Notes: generated from the letters alone by a model not told the origin. A DNA stretch of 64,000 bases from an uncultured Burkholderiales bacterium (GCA_903820745.1 CAIJIT010000139.1:30927-94926), one strand, 5' to 3'; shown: positions 1 to 8,309, numbered from the stretch's first letter. Numbers and translations are program-made.

Positions 1-1
1 C

Positions 2-478
2 CTGACTGAAAAATACGGCTCGACGCCCGCCCAGCAAGCGCAAATCCGCCAGACCATTGCCGCGCGGGGCGCTGAGGTGGGTTTCGAGTTTCATCCGGGC
101 GGGCGGGGCCGGGTTTACAACACCTTCAACGCCCACCGCCTGCTCTGCTGGGCCGAGGCAGAGGGCGATGGCGCCCAACATGCGCTGAAAAAAGCTTTTT
201 TGCAGGCCTACCAGGGCCGCGCTGAATGCATTGAAGACCCCGAAGTCTTGCTCGCGGCTGTGGCCGCCGCCGGGCTCGATGTGCAAGCTGCCCGGCAACT
301 GCTGGACAGCGATGCGCTCGGGGACAAAGTACGAGAGCGCCAGCGTTTTTACGCGCAAGCCGGTATCCGTTCGGTGCCGGCCATCATCATCAACGACAAG
401 CATTTGATTTCGGGCGGGCAAGCGGTCGAGTTTTTCGAGCAAGCGTTGCGCCGCATTGCCGCCGGCGAATTGTCCTGA
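2..478 (+). CDS. DsbA-family oxidoreductase (FrnE-like), 5' end missing
   Basis: The reading frame is open from the first bases of the window, so the gene starts upstream and only its C-terminal two thirds are present. The visible part carries the helical insertion and the closing thioredoxin-fold segment of FrnE/2-hydroxychromene-2-carboxylate isomerase-like DsbA proteins. These show as FNAHRLL near the start, SVPAIIIND (cis-proline loop) and ISGGQAVEFFEQAL near the end. The N-terminal CxxC or CxxS active site lies outside the window, so redox activity cannot be judged. A GTG at 77 is an internal codon and not a start. It is probably a cytoplasmic thiol-disulfide oxidoreductase. A phosphatase gene follows after 16 bases. 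Confidence 0.85.
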   Translation: MTEKYGSTPAQQAQIRQTIAARGAEVGFEFHPGGRGRVYNTFNAHRLLCWAEAEGDGAQHALKKAFLQAYQGRAECIEDPEVLLAAVAAAGLDVQAARQLLDSDALGDKVRERQRFYAQAGIRSVPAIIINDKHLISGGQAVEFFEQALRRIAAGELS

Positions 479-494
479 GCAGCCGGCCTTCCTC

Positions 495-1097
495 ATGAGT
501 CAACTTCTGCCCCGCTCGCTGAGCCGCCGCGAATGGCTGGCTTGCCTGTCAATGGTTTTGACAGCGCCGCTGTCGGCCGCTGTTGCAGCCAACGTTCCCG
601 CCAGCGCCCTGGCTGACCTGGCCCGGCTTTGGCAGCGCGAGGGGGGCGTCCTGCTGATTCGCCATGCCGCCACCGAGCCGGGGCTGGGTGACCCGCCCGG
701 CTTCGTCATCGGCCAATGCCAGACTCAGCGCAACCTGAGCGAAGCGGGCCGGCAAGCCTCGCGCAAGCTGGGCGAATGGATGCGGGCCAGGCTGATCAAG
801 CCCGCTGCGGTGCGCAGCAGCCAATGGTGCCGCTGCCAGGACACCGCGCGCCTGGCTTTCGGGGCGTTCGAAGACTGGTCTGCGCTCAATTCCACCTTTG
901 ACGGGCAAGGCGATCCGGCCGCCCAGCAACAGGCCTTGCGTGAGCGCTTGCTGGCGATGCCTGCCGGGCGCATGGAAGTCTGGATCACGCACCAGGTCAT
1001 CATGACCGGCTTGACCGGGGCCTACCCAGGCTTGGGCGAGGGCTTTTTGGTGGATCGGCAAGGGCGCATGCTGGCGCGCGCGGATCTGGCCGCATGA
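495..1097 (+). CDS. Exported histidine phosphatase family protein
   Basis: About 200 residues. The phosphohistidine motif is LIRHAATEPG, a variant of the usual RHG, followed by the second conserved Arg region (SSQWCRCQDTA) and a later His in WITHQV, the normal order of the branch-1 histidine phosphatase fold. I chose the ATG at 495 because the protein then begins with a short basic stretch containing SRREW and a hydrophobic segment ending in AAVAA, a Tat- or Sec-like signal peptide. The earlier in-frame ATG at 456 lies inside the preceding gene. The stop overlaps the next start in an ATGA, so the two genes are translationally coupled. The substrate is unknown. Confidence 0.8.
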   Translation: MSQLLPRSLSRREWLACLSMVLTAPLSAAVAANVPASALADLARLWQREGGVLLIRHAATEPGLGDPPGFVIGQCQTQRNLSEAGRQASRKLGEWMRARLIKPAAVRSSQWCRCQDTARLAFGAFEDWSALNSTFDGQGDPAAQQQALRERLLAMPAGRMEVWITHQVIMTGLTGAYPGLGEGFLVDRQGRMLARADLAA

Positions 1098-1480
1098 GCG
1101 GCGCACTGCCCGGTTTGACGGTCTACTTTGATGGCTCTTGCCCGCTTTGTCAGCGCGAGATCGCCATTTATCGCCGCCGGCCGCAGTCAAAGTTGATCGA
1201 TTGGGTTGATGTCAGCGCCGGGCAGGACCTGGGCGCGATGCTCAGCTGCGAGGCGGCCATGGCGCGTTTCCATGTGCGCGACAGCCGAGGGCGCTTGTTC
1301 AGCGGTGCAGCGGCGTTTTCCCGCATGTGGCGGGTATTTCCGGGCTGGCGTTGGCTGGGCTGGTTGTCGGCCTGGCCACCGCTGTCATGGCTGTTCGAGG
1401 GCGCTTACCGGTCGTTCTTGCCGCTTCGCCCCAGCTTGCAAAAATGGGCTCGAAAAGCCTTCAAGCAGGCGCCGCATTGA
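1094..1480 (+). CDS. DCC-family (DUF393) thiol-disulfide oxidoreductase-like protein
   Basis: 128 residues. The N-terminus has the family hallmark YFDGSCPLCQREI, the DxxCxxC that names the DCC family, then the conserved region with a tryptophan-rich C-terminal half (RVFPGWRWLGWL). These are small thioredoxin-like proteins of uncertain substrate, often near redox or oxidoreductase genes, which fits the DsbA-family gene two positions upstream. The start overlaps the stop of the phosphatase gene by four bases. Confidence 0.85.
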   Translation: MSGALPGLTVYFDGSCPLCQREIAIYRRRPQSKLIDWVDVSAGQDLGAMLSCEAAMARFHVRDSRGRLFSGAAAFSRMWRVFPGWRWLGWLSAWPPLSWLFEGAYRSFLPLRPSLQKWARKAFKQAPH

Positions 1481-1638
1481 GCCACGCCAGGCAGATGCTC
1501 TGCGCGAGCTGCCTGGCGTTGCTGTTCATGCCCATCCCGCCGGCCTGGTCGGGTGAAACAGCGCCTTCGGGAGGCTTGGCCATCGACCCCACCGGCTTGG
1601 GCAGCGCGCAAGCCTTCTGCGTTGCAGGATTTCCATAG
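1477..1638 (+). CDS. Short exported ORF, possibly the 5' remnant of a truncated gene
   Basis: A TTG overlapping the DUF393 stop opens a frame of 53 residues. It begins with a plausible signal peptide (LCASCLALLFMPIPPAWSG) and stops after about 30 mature residues, just where the sequence turns AT-rich before the antitoxin gene. The tight overlap and the signal-peptide character suggest a real 5' end. The abrupt stop suggests the rest was lost when the toxin-antitoxin DNA arrived. No family is recognised, and it could be a chance reading frame. Confidence 0.3.
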   Translation: MSHARQMLCASCLALLFMPIPPAWSGETAPSGGLAIDPTGLGSAQAFCVAGFP

Positions 1639-1659
1639 ATCATGCATATGTAAATCTAT
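1635..1659. promoter_or_regulatory. Inverted repeat upstream of the antitoxin gene
   Basis: ATAGAT and ATCTAT arms (1635-1640 and 1654-1659) enclose an AT-rich centre containing CATATG. The repeat lies 33 bases before the antitoxin start in otherwise GC-rich DNA. Type II antitoxins commonly autoregulate through such sites. Assignment as an operator is inference from position and symmetry. Confidence 0.3.
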
Positions 1660-1691
1660 AGGACTACGTCCGAGCGATAGAGGGTTGAATC

Positions 1692-2138
1692 ATGCAAAGC
1701 ATCACATTGGATCAGTTACGCGCCACGGCCAGTGCCGGCGGAGTTGTCGGTGTCACCTTGAAAGCGCGCGGAAGCGGGTTTTTCATGGAGATTGCCACCC
1801 GTAGCGGGCAAGAAGTTTTTTTGGTGAAGGCACGCAGTTCCGAGCTGCGCCGCTTTGGTAGTCCGAATTCCGCGATGATCGTGTTGCGTGAACTTGGCAT
1901 TGCCACTGCTCAGCTCGACGTAACCCACTGGAACCCCGACCAAAAGGAAGTCACACAGAGCCGAGATAGCCGCGCCCAGTCGATGCGCCAAGTGCACGAA
2001 GCCACAGCCTATAACCAGTGGCTGGCCAGCGAGATTCAGGCCACCATTGACGACCCACGTCCGAATTTTTCGCATGACGAAGTCATGGCCGAAATGGACG
2101 CCGATATTGCCGCCTTGCTGGAGAAAGGGCTCGCATGA
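1692..2138 (+). CDS. Type II antitoxin, partner of a ParE/RelE-like toxin
   Basis: 148 residues. The C-terminal third (AYNQWLASEIQATIDDPRP, then SHDEVMAEMDADIA) matches the toxin-wrapping tail of many ParE/RelE antitoxins, including the DDPRP and HDEVMAEM signatures. The N-terminal domain is longer than a simple ribbon-helix-helix and I do not recognise it. A GAGGG ribosome-binding site stands 7 to 8 bases before the ATG. The stop overlaps the toxin start in an ATGA, the usual antitoxin-first arrangement. The toxin is truncated, so this antitoxin may now be an orphan. Confidence 0.75.
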   Translation: MQSITLDQLRATASAGGVVGVTLKARGSGFFMEIATRSGQEVFLVKARSSELRRFGSPNSAMIVLRELGIATAQLDVTHWNPDQKEVTQSRDSRAQSMRQVHEATAYNQWLASEIQATIDDPRPNFSHDEVMAEMDADIAALLEKGLA

Positions 2139-2446
2139 CGGCCAGACCTTACTGCATTGAGTGGCGGCCGATGGCAGGCGAAGACTTGCTAGCCATCACG
2201 CCTTACATCGGCAAGGACAACCCGACACGGGCCAGGAGCTTTGGCGAGGAACTGCGCGCCAAGGTCAAACCGCTTGCCCAAAAGCCATTGCTTGGCCTAG
2301 ATTGGATCTTCGGCGCCTTGCTTGCCCAAGCGCTCGGCCGTGAGCGCACAGCGCCGATCGATCAGCGCGACGATCTCCGAGAGAAGGGCATCGTCCTGGT
2401 CTGCAGCGATCATTTGCTGGTGCGTGGCGAGCGCCTGAACGGGTAG
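2135..2446 (+). pseudogene. ParE/RelE-like toxin, truncated at the hipA junction
   Basis: The first ~52 residues fit the N-terminal half of ParE toxins: a strand followed by EDLLAITPYIGKDNP and a helix ending in KPLLGL. Family members are about 90-100 residues and continue with a conserved arginine-rich region and two further strands. Here, from about base 2297, the frame simply reads the antisense of the end of hipA (its stop is at 2297-2299) and terminates at 2446 with no ParE features. The toxin has therefore lost its C-terminal half, which carries most of the active surface, and is probably inactive. Confidence 0.7.
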
Positions 2447-3616
2447 GCGTTTGGCAATGGCCAGCACCCTTTTGCGTACCTGAGCTGGCGACAGACCTGC
2501 TGCTTGCGCAAATTGCTCCCAGTGCCGTGGCAACAGCTCGGTGAAGCGGTATTCGCTGCCAATCTTCATGGCCATCTTGTCGGTCAGCTGAGGATAGACG
2601 GCCGTGCTGAGCAAGTCATAGAGTGGAGCCAATTCCACAACCGGCTGGGCAGTGCTGTCTCGATAGAGCAAAGAGAAATTCTTGCCATGGGCATCGTGAT
2701 TGCCGATCAAGGCGTTGAACACCACGGCATCGAGTAGGCGCAGCACCTGTGGTGCGTTGGGTCTGGTGACTTGGCGCAATAGCTGAAAGGTCTGGGCCAA
2801 AGAGGGTCCACCTTCATTCTGATATTTGTGTTCGGGCACGATGCCCAGGGCTTGGCAAAAGTCCTCCTGGTGCAAACGTTGTACAACCGCATCCGCAGCA
2901 CCGTCAACAGCAGAGGCAGGCAGACGGTCATAACGCCGCACGAGCAAATAGGGCTGCGCGCCGGCGAGTCGGATCTCGACCTGGGCCACCGGCATTTGCA
3001 TCGCTGCTGCCAGCCGCATGCAAAAAGCCTCGTTATGCACGCTGCCATTCAGGCTGCTGATGGCTGGTTTGAGGATATGGGTGCTTGGAGAGCCATACAG
3101 GGGTAGGCCAACACGATGGCCGTCGAAAGTCACCGGCAACTTGTCCTGTGCGCCGGCCAGTGACAGTCGCAAACCATCAAGCCCGGCGAGCATCGGTCGT
3201 TGGGGTAAGTCCCTCAGCAATTGCTGTAACTGGGCTTGGTCCAGCCAACGCACGGATTCGCCAATCGGGGCCAGATCGCTACGGGCCGGCTGAGCTTGAC
3301 CCGGCTCACGCAAGCTGACCGCACCAGCGCATTCGCCGCCGATCCCTTCCAGTAAGCCAAAGTCATTCTGCCGGGACAAGTGCAGCGCCTGGGCTACCAG
3401 TCGGCGTTTGTTGCCTTCAGGCAGCAGGCCCGCAAAGAAAGGGCGGGCGGCGCGGTCGTCAAATGCCTCGGAACGCAGAGGTAGCGAATGGGACAGGGCC
3501 TGGGCAGCCGGGTTTTGCAACCAGCTCGCCGTGTAGGTGAAGCCGAGTCGACCGTCCACCTGCATCAGCGTGCCTAAATGCGCGGCCTTTAACCATACTT
3601 CGAGTTGTTTGGGCAT
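2297..3616 (-). CDS. hipA: HipA-family serine/threonine kinase toxin
   Basis: About 439 residues. The order of motifs follows HipA: an N-terminal subdomain 1 (LEVWLKAAHLGTL), the phosphate-binding and ATP region (SLAGAQDKLPV, then STHILKP), and the catalytic region HQEDFCQALG, NALIGNHDAHGKNFSLLY and LAPLYDLLST. The kinase Asp and Asn residues in NHDAHGKN are present, so it should phosphorylate a protein target, glutamyl-tRNA synthetase in the E. coli case. I prefer the ATG at 3616. A TTG at 3652 overlapping hipB would add 12 residues unlike the family. It is co-transcribed with hipB. Its 3' end abuts the truncated ParE gene. Confidence 0.85.
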   Translation of the reverse strand: MPKQLEVWLKAAHLGTLMQVDGRLGFTYTASWLQNPAAQALSHSLPLRSEAFDDRAARPFFAGLLPEGNKRRLVAQALHLSRQNDFGLLEGIGGECAGAVSLREPGQAQPARSDLAPIGESVRWLDQAQLQQLLRDLPQRPMLAGLDGLRLSLAGAQDKLPVTFDGHRVGLPLYGSPSTHILKPAISSLNGSVHNEAFCMRLAAAMQMPVAQVEIRLAGAQPYLLVRRYDRLPASAVDGAADAVVQRLHQEDFCQALGIVPEHKYQNEGGPSLAQTFQLLRQVTRPNAPQVLRLLDAVVFNALIGNHDAHGKNFSLLYRDSTAQPVVELAPLYDLLSTAVYPQLTDKMAMKIGSEYRFTELLPRHWEQFAQAAGLSPAQVRKRVLAIAKRLPVQALATHQQMIAADQDDALLSEIVALIDRRCALTAERLGKQGAEDPI

Positions 3617-3644
3617 GGTCGTCGTTGCTGCGCCTCTGGTGCGC

Positions 3645-3863
3645 TCAATCAATCAAGCCGTCAACACTGAGTCGCCCACCGAGCGCATCCAGCACCTTCA
3701 GCGCGCTGGACAGGCGCAGGCTTGGCTTGCCAGCTTCCAGTTCGACGATGAAGCGCACGCCGACACCGGCCGCCAGGGCCAGTTGCGGCTGGGTGATCCC
3801 CAGACGCTTGCGGGCGGCGCGGGTGGCTTTGCCAAGATCTGTGGCGCTCTGGATGATGGGCAT
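3645..3863 (-). CDS. hipB: HipB-like XRE-family antitoxin/repressor
   Basis: 72 residues forming a single Cro/C1 helix-turn-helix (AARKRLGITQPQLALAAGVG, then ELEAGKPSLRLSSALKVLDALG) with a short C-terminal strand (RLSVDGL), typical of HipB. It directly precedes hipA on the same strand, so it should neutralise HipA and repress the operon. Three operator-like inverted repeats lie immediately upstream. Confidence 0.88.
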   Translation of the reverse strand: MPIIQSATDLGKATRAARKRLGITQPQLALAAGVGVRFIVELEAGKPSLRLSSALKVLDALGGRLSVDGLID

Positions 3864-3884
3864 GGCTGCGTTGAGAATGGCTGA

Positions 3885-4003
3885 AATTTCCTGTTCGGGA
3901 AATTATGCTCAAGAATTGATCGCCGTACAAGAAAAATATCCTGATCGGGAAATTTTCACGATTCGATCTAGGCAACGCGCGAAACTGACCCGTTCGGGAA
4001 ATT
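3885..4003 (-). promoter_or_regulatory. Three HipB operator-like inverted repeats
   Basis: Three copies of a 20-base element occur at 3885-3904, 3935-3954 and 3984-4003. The first is AATTTCC, six bases, GGAAATT, with perfect 7-base arms. The second has one mismatch in its left arm and the third several. All share the core TCGGGAAATT. Start-to-start spacing is 50 and 49 bases, about five helical turns, so bound dimers would lie on the same DNA face. They fill the gap between hipB and the lysR gene. E. coli HipB also uses several spaced operators, with a different sequence. Confidence 0.6.
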
Positions 4004-4031
4004 TCCTGAGCCCAAGTTGTCTTCGCGTACT

Positions 4032-4952
4032 TTATTGATTGACTGCCGCCTCGATCGTCTGGCGCAGCACCTTGGGGGCATAGAGCTGCACGAAATACAG
4101 CAAAGTCTCGGACAGGTGGACCTTGCGGCGGAAGCCGACATAAATCTTGTGCTGGCCGAATAATTCGCGCGCATCGATCATCTTCAGGCCCGGATCCTGC
4201 GCCTCGTCGAATACCGTGCGCGCCAGAATGGCAATGCCGATGCCGGTTCGGACATAGGTTTTTATGACCTCGGAATCGGCAGCGCTCAAGACGATATTGG
4301 GCGTGAGCTGTTCGCGCTGGAAGGCCTCGATAAGCTGCGAGCGCATTGAAAAATTCTGGTCATAGGCAATGATCGGAAACTCCGCCAACTTCCTGAGCGT
4401 GATTTTTTTCACCGCCAGCAAAGGATGACCGGCCGGCACGATGATGATCCGGTGCGATTCGTGGCAGGGGATGAATACAAGCCCATCGAGCGGCTCAGCC
4501 GGAGCGGTGCTGATCAGGAAGTCAGCCGTTCCGTCGAGCGTCCAGCGCGTGATTTCTCCCAGATTCCCCTGCAACAAGCGGATATGCGCATTTGGAAAAC
4601 GCAGCATGAATTTTTCGATGATCGCCGGCAGCGTATATCTGGCGTGAGAATGGGTCGTGGCAATGGTTAATTTGCCGCCTTTGTTGGCGTTCAGATCGCG
4701 GCCGATGTTCTGGATGATCTGCGCATCCTGCAGCATTCTTTTCGCGACCGTGGCGATCTCGGTGCCCGCCACGGTCAGGCCCACCAAGCGGTTTTCCTTG
4801 CGCACGAAAATCTGCGTGCCCAGTTCGTCTTCAAGCATTCCCAGGGAGCGGCTGACACCCGATTGCGAAGTATGCAAGCTGCGCGCAGTCTCCGAAATGT
4901 TCAGCTGGCACTCGATCACCTGGGCCAGATACAACAACTGTTGAAGCTTCAT
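4032..4952 (-). CDS. LysR-type regulator of the CysB/Cbl subfamily
   Basis: 306 residues. The N-terminal winged helix-turn-helix begins MKLQQLLYLAQVIE and contains TSQSGVSRSLGMLEDELG and VRKENRLVGLTVAG, the pattern of CysB and Cbl rather than of ordinary aromatic-pathway LysR proteins. The effector domain follows (GGKLTIATTHSHARYTLP, where CysB binds acetylserine or sulfate-like ligands). It lies downstream of the catabolic operon on the same strand and 178 bases beyond its last stop, so it may be transcribed with it or alone. A LysR-type T-N11-A box precedes the operon. Its inducer is unknown, and a sulfur compound is one possibility. Confidence 0.85.
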   Translation of the reverse strand: MKLQQLLYLAQVIECQLNISETARSLHTSQSGVSRSLGMLEDELGTQIFVRKENRLVGLTVAGTEIATVAKRMLQDAQIIQNIGRDLNANKGGKLTIATTHSHARYTLPAIIEKFMLRFPNAHIRLLQGNLGEITRWTLDGTADFLISTAPAEPLDGLVFIPCHESHRIIIVPAGHPLLAVKKITLRKLAEFPIIAYDQNFSMRSQLIEAFQREQLTPNIVLSAADSEVIKTYVRTGIGIAILARTVFDEAQDPGLKMIDARELFGQHKIYVGFRRKVHLSETLLYFVQLYAPKVLRQTIEAAVNQ

Positions 4953-5130
4953 GACGTAAACAGCCCTGCTGATGGAAATGCACGCCTCGCCCGTGCGCCG
5001 TCGAGACTCTACGTCATGCTGCCCATGTCATCGCAGGACAATTTCGCTCCAGCGGGTAAACCCGGCGCGGTGGGGGCCTGCGCCGATCGTGTACCGGGGC
5101 GCTATTGCGCCGGTTGGGCTGCGCAACCGA

Positions 5131-6054
5131 TCAGGGCAGCCAGCTTTTGAAAACATCGCGCGTGCGTTCCAGCGGGAAAAAGCTTGGTTTCAGCGCGGGC
5201 AGCATATGTTCGGCGATCGCTTCCGGCGTCCAGCCTCCGCCCATATGGATGCTGCGCGCGGGACGCATCTGGTTGAAAAGTATCAACTCATTGTTGCGGC
5301 TGTAAAAGACCTGGCCGGTGACGTCCTTGGCGGCGTCGCTGGCAAGAAAGACGACCAGCGGTGCGTTTTTCTCCGCGCCCACCTGCGGCCGCTTCCAGAC
5401 GCGATCCTGCTGCTCCGGCGTGTTGGTCGGGATGGATTCGGTCATCCGGGTAAATGCCGTTGGGGCCACGCAATTCGAGCGCACATGGTAGCGCGCCATG
5501 TCCAGCGCAATGCCTTTGGAAAGTCCGACCAGGCCGATTTTCATCGCGCCGTAATTGGCCTGCCCAACGCCACCGATCAGGCCCGAGGTCGAGGTGATGT
5601 GGACAAAGGATCCGCTCTCTTGCTTGCGGAAATACGGCGCCACCGCGCGGCTGACATAGAAGCTGCCGTTGAGCCCGACGCCGATGACCGCTTCCCAGTC
5701 TTCGGGCATCATTTTGTGAAAAATCACGTCGCGCAATACGGCGGCGTTGTTGACGACGCAATCGATACGCCCATAGGTATCCATGGCCAATTCGGCGATT
5801 CGGCATGCACCGTCCCATTGCGCCACGCTTTCTGTGCTGACCACCGCCTGCCCGCCGGCCGCTGTGATCTGATCGACCGTGTCCTGGGCGGGGCCCAGGT
5901 CCCGACCCTCGCCATTGACCGATGTGCCGATGTCGTTGACCACCACTTTGGCCCCGCATGCCGCCATCATCTTGGCAATGGCTTGTCCGATGCCGCGGCC
6001 CGCGCCAGTCACGATGACAACTTTGTCCTGGACCATTCCAGCCTTCTTTTCCAT
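5131..6054 (-). CDS. SDR-family (3R)-hydroxyacyl-CoA dehydrogenase-like oxidoreductase
   Basis: 307 residues. The Rossmann motif TGAGRGIG is near residue 17, followed by VVVNDIGTS, the NNAAV segment, and the catalytic Ser, YGAMK Tyr-Lys and upstream Asn. The VVNDIG stretch and the ~300-residue length match the dehydrogenase part of peroxisomal type 2 multifunctional enzymes and hydroxysteroid dehydrogenases, which oxidise 3-hydroxyacyl-CoA esters with NAD. A clear AGGAGA ribosome site precedes the ATG. It is the last gene of the CoA-thioester operon, where it would act after the MaoC hydratase. Confidence 0.82.
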   Translation of the reverse strand: MEKKAGMVQDKVVIVTGAGRGIGQAIAKMMAACGAKVVVNDIGTSVNGEGRDLGPAQDTVDQITAAGGQAVVSTESVAQWDGACRIAELAMDTYGRIDCVVNNAAVLRDVIFHKMMPEDWEAVIGVGLNGSFYVSRAVAPYFRKQESGSFVHITSTSGLIGGVGQANYGAMKIGLVGLSKGIALDMARYHVRSNCVAPTAFTRMTESIPTNTPEQQDRVWKRPQVGAEKNAPLVVFLASDAAKDVTGQVFYSRNNELILFNQMRPARSIHMGGGWTPEAIAEHMLPALKPSFFPLERTRDVFKSWLP

Positions 6055-6132
6055 GGTTTTCTCCTTGAATTGCCGGAATTGCAGACAGGTCGCGCTTGAT
6101 TCGAATCGCCCTTGAGGGCGAAATTCAGTGCC

Positions 6133-7149
6133 TTACTTGCCGGCCAAACCGGCCTGTTTGACGACGATGGCCCATTGCGCGAGTTCATCCTTGATCTTTG
6201 TCGCGAACTGTTCCGGGGTCGAACCTTTGGCCTCAAGCCCGTTGGCCTTGAGCACCGCCGCGATATCGGGCAACTTGAGAATGGCTGCGAACTCGGTTTG
6301 AAGTAAATCGACAATGGCTTTCGGTGTTCCCGCCGGCGCCATCACGCCATACCAGGAATTGACGTCGAAGCCCGGATAGAACTCGGAAATCGCCGGCATG
6401 GCGGGCAACAAGCCCGAACGCTCAAGTGTGGTGACGGCCAAGCCGCGCAGGCGGCCCGCTTCGGCATAAGACATTGCGCCCGATATGCCGATGAAAGCCA
6501 TGTCGATATGCCCGCCCAGCAGGTCATTGACGACGGGGCCTCCACCCTTGTAGGGGACGTGAGTCACATCGATGCCGGCCCTCGAGTTCAGCATCGCGCC
6601 GACCAGATGGCCCGCGCTGCCTGATCCAACCGAACCGTAGGTCAGCTTGCCAGGATTGCTCTTGGCATAGGCGATCAGTTCCGGCAGGGTTTTGACCGGC
6701 AGGCCGTTGCGAACCAGCAGCATCAAGGCAGCCGAGTCGAGTTGGGTAATGGGCGCGAAATCCTTCACCGAGTCATAGGGTAAATCGGCGCGCATGGCGG
6801 GATTGATGGCGACCGGTGCGAGGTAGGTGATCAGCAGGGTGTAGCCGTCCGGAGGCGATTTCGCCACAAAGGCGGAAGCGATCGCTCCATTCGCGCCGGC
6901 CCGGTTATCCAGCACCACCGCTTGTCCCAGGCGCTCACTCAGCTTGGCCATCACGGGCCTGGCAATGACGTCGAGCGGACCGCCAGGGGGCGATGTGCTG
7001 ATGACCTTGATGGGCTTGTCCGGATAGTTGGGCGCCGCCGCTGCCGCGATGCTTGCGCTCAGGGCCAAGGTGGCCAAGGCGGCAAAGGCGAGGGAAATCT
7101 GGCTTGCCAGCGCCAGGCCTGCCGAAGTTCGGGCGATTCGCTTGAGCAT
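6133..7149 (-). CDS. Bug/TctC-family periplasmic solute receptor
   Basis: 338 residues with a signal peptide ending around SIAAAAA, then the diagnostic Bug start YPDKPIKVI, PPGGPLDVIARP, DNRAGANGAIASAFVAKSPPDGYT and the later YGSVGSGSAGHL. These proteins bind carboxylates or other polar solutes in the periplasm and either feed a TctAB permease or act as sensors. No tctA or tctB is present nearby, as is common for the large Bug families of Burkholderiales. It is within the catabolic operon, so it probably binds the operon's substrate or a metabolite. The ribosome-binding site is AGGAGAA. Confidence 0.9.
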   Translation of the reverse strand: MLKRIARTSAGLALASQISLAFAALATLALSASIAAAAAPNYPDKPIKVISTSPPGGPLDVIARPVMAKLSERLGQAVVLDNRAGANGAIASAFVAKSPPDGYTLLITYLAPVAINPAMRADLPYDSVKDFAPITQLDSAALMLLVRNGLPVKTLPELIAYAKSNPGKLTYGSVGSGSAGHLVGAMLNSRAGIDVTHVPYKGGGPVVNDLLGGHIDMAFIGISGAMSYAEAGRLRGLAVTTLERSGLLPAMPAISEFYPGFDVNSWYGVMAPAGTPKAIVDLLQTEFAAILKLPDIAAVLKANGLEAKGSTPEQFATKIKDELAQWAIVVKQAGLAGK

Positions 7150-7158
7150 CTTGTTCTC

Positions 7159-8307
7159 CTAAAGCGTGGCTTCGCTACCGAGCAGGACGGTGCATTGGCT
7201 GGAAAAATAGCCGCCGTTGCCGTGAGCCAGAGCGACGTCGCAAGCGCTGACCTGCCGCTGGCCCGCCACCCCTTGAATCTGCCGCGCGGCTTCGATGAGA
7301 ATCAGCAGCCCGTACATGCCGGGATGGCAATAAGACAGCCCGCCTCCGTTCGTGTTGACCGGCAGCGAGCCTCCGGGCGCGATGCGTCCGCCACCGACGA
7401 AGCTGGCGCCTTCGCCCTTGGCGCAAAAGCCGAGGTCTTCCAAGAAAAGGATAGGCGTGATCGTGAAGGCGTCATAGAGCTCGAGCACGTCCACATCCGC
7501 CGCCGAGAGGCCGGCCATGTCGTAGGCGCGCCGTCCTGAGTGGACCGCGGCGGTCTCGGTCAGGTTCGCCATATTGGAGATATTTTGATGGCTCAAAGCC
7601 TCGCCGGCGCCGAGCACGTAAGCGGGTTTTTGCCGCAGATCCTTGGCGCGTTCGGCCGAGGTCAAAATAATCGCACCGCCGCCATCGGTCACCAGGCAGC
7701 AGTCGCGCACGCTCAACGGGCTGCAGACCATGCGTGAATCGAGGACCTCTTGCCGGGTCAGCGGCTTTTTCTCCCACGCCGCGGGGTTCAGCAGCGCCCA
7801 TTGACGGGCCGCTACCGCGACATCGGCAAGGTTCTCCCGCGTCGCGCCGTATTCATGCATATACCTTGAGGTCGCCAGAGCGTAGGCGGTGGGTGGCAGC
7901 CAAGGGCGATAGGGCGATTCATAGGGGTCATATTCCTCGCGCCGCACATTCGAGCGGCCCTGGCTGCGCTGCGTGCTGCCGTAGACCACCACCGCGACAT
8001 TGCAAAGCCCTTGCCGGATGGCCGCCATCGCGTGCAGAACATGGGCCATGAACGATGAACCGCCGATCACGGTCGAATCGGAGTAGCGCGGCTGGATGCC
8101 CATGTACTGGCAATAGGTCAGCGTCGGCACGCGCAACTGCCCGGCCGCGGCGAAGACGCCGTCCACATCGCTCAACTGCAAGCCGCAGTCCGCCAAGGCG
8201 CGATGCGTGGCCTGAGCCATCAGATCGACGGGTGACAAGCCGGGTGCAACGGCGCCCAGATCTGATTCGGCGGTTCCGACAATCGCTATCGATCCTCTGA
8301 GCGTCAT
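7159..8307 (-). CDS. SCP2-type thiolase-like enzyme, possible acyl-CoA retro-aldolase
   Basis: 382 residues of thiolase fold. At the position of the usual acylated Cys the sequence reads GGSSFMAHVLHA, so the nucleophile is a serine, as in non-condensing thiolase-like proteins such as the steroid side-chain enzymes Ltp2/Ltp3. Other marks are ELYDAFTI and NTNGGGLSYCHPG. Family members without the Cys act with a DUF35 partner to cleave hydroxyacyl-CoA esters by a retro-aldol reaction, and here a DUF35 gene directly precedes it with 2 bases between. It may thus release an aldehyde or ketone plus a shorter acyl-CoA rather than perform CoA-dependent thiolysis. Confidence 0.78.
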   Translation of the reverse strand: MTLRGSIAIVGTAESDLGAVAPGLSPVDLMAQATHRALADCGLQLSDVDGVFAAAGQLRVPTLTYCQYMGIQPRYSDSTVIGGSSFMAHVLHAMAAIRQGLCNVAVVVYGSTQRSQGRSNVRREEYDPYESPYRPWLPPTAYALATSRYMHEYGATRENLADVAVAARQWALLNPAAWEKKPLTRQEVLDSRMVCSPLSVRDCCLVTDGGGAIILTSAERAKDLRQKPAYVLGAGEALSHQNISNMANLTETAAVHSGRRAYDMAGLSAADVDVLELYDAFTITPILFLEDLGFCAKGEGASFVGGGRIAPGGSLPVNTNGGGLSYCHPGMYGLLILIEAARQIQGVAGQRQVSACDVALAHGNGGYFSSQCTVLLGSEATL

Positions 8308-8309
8308 GG

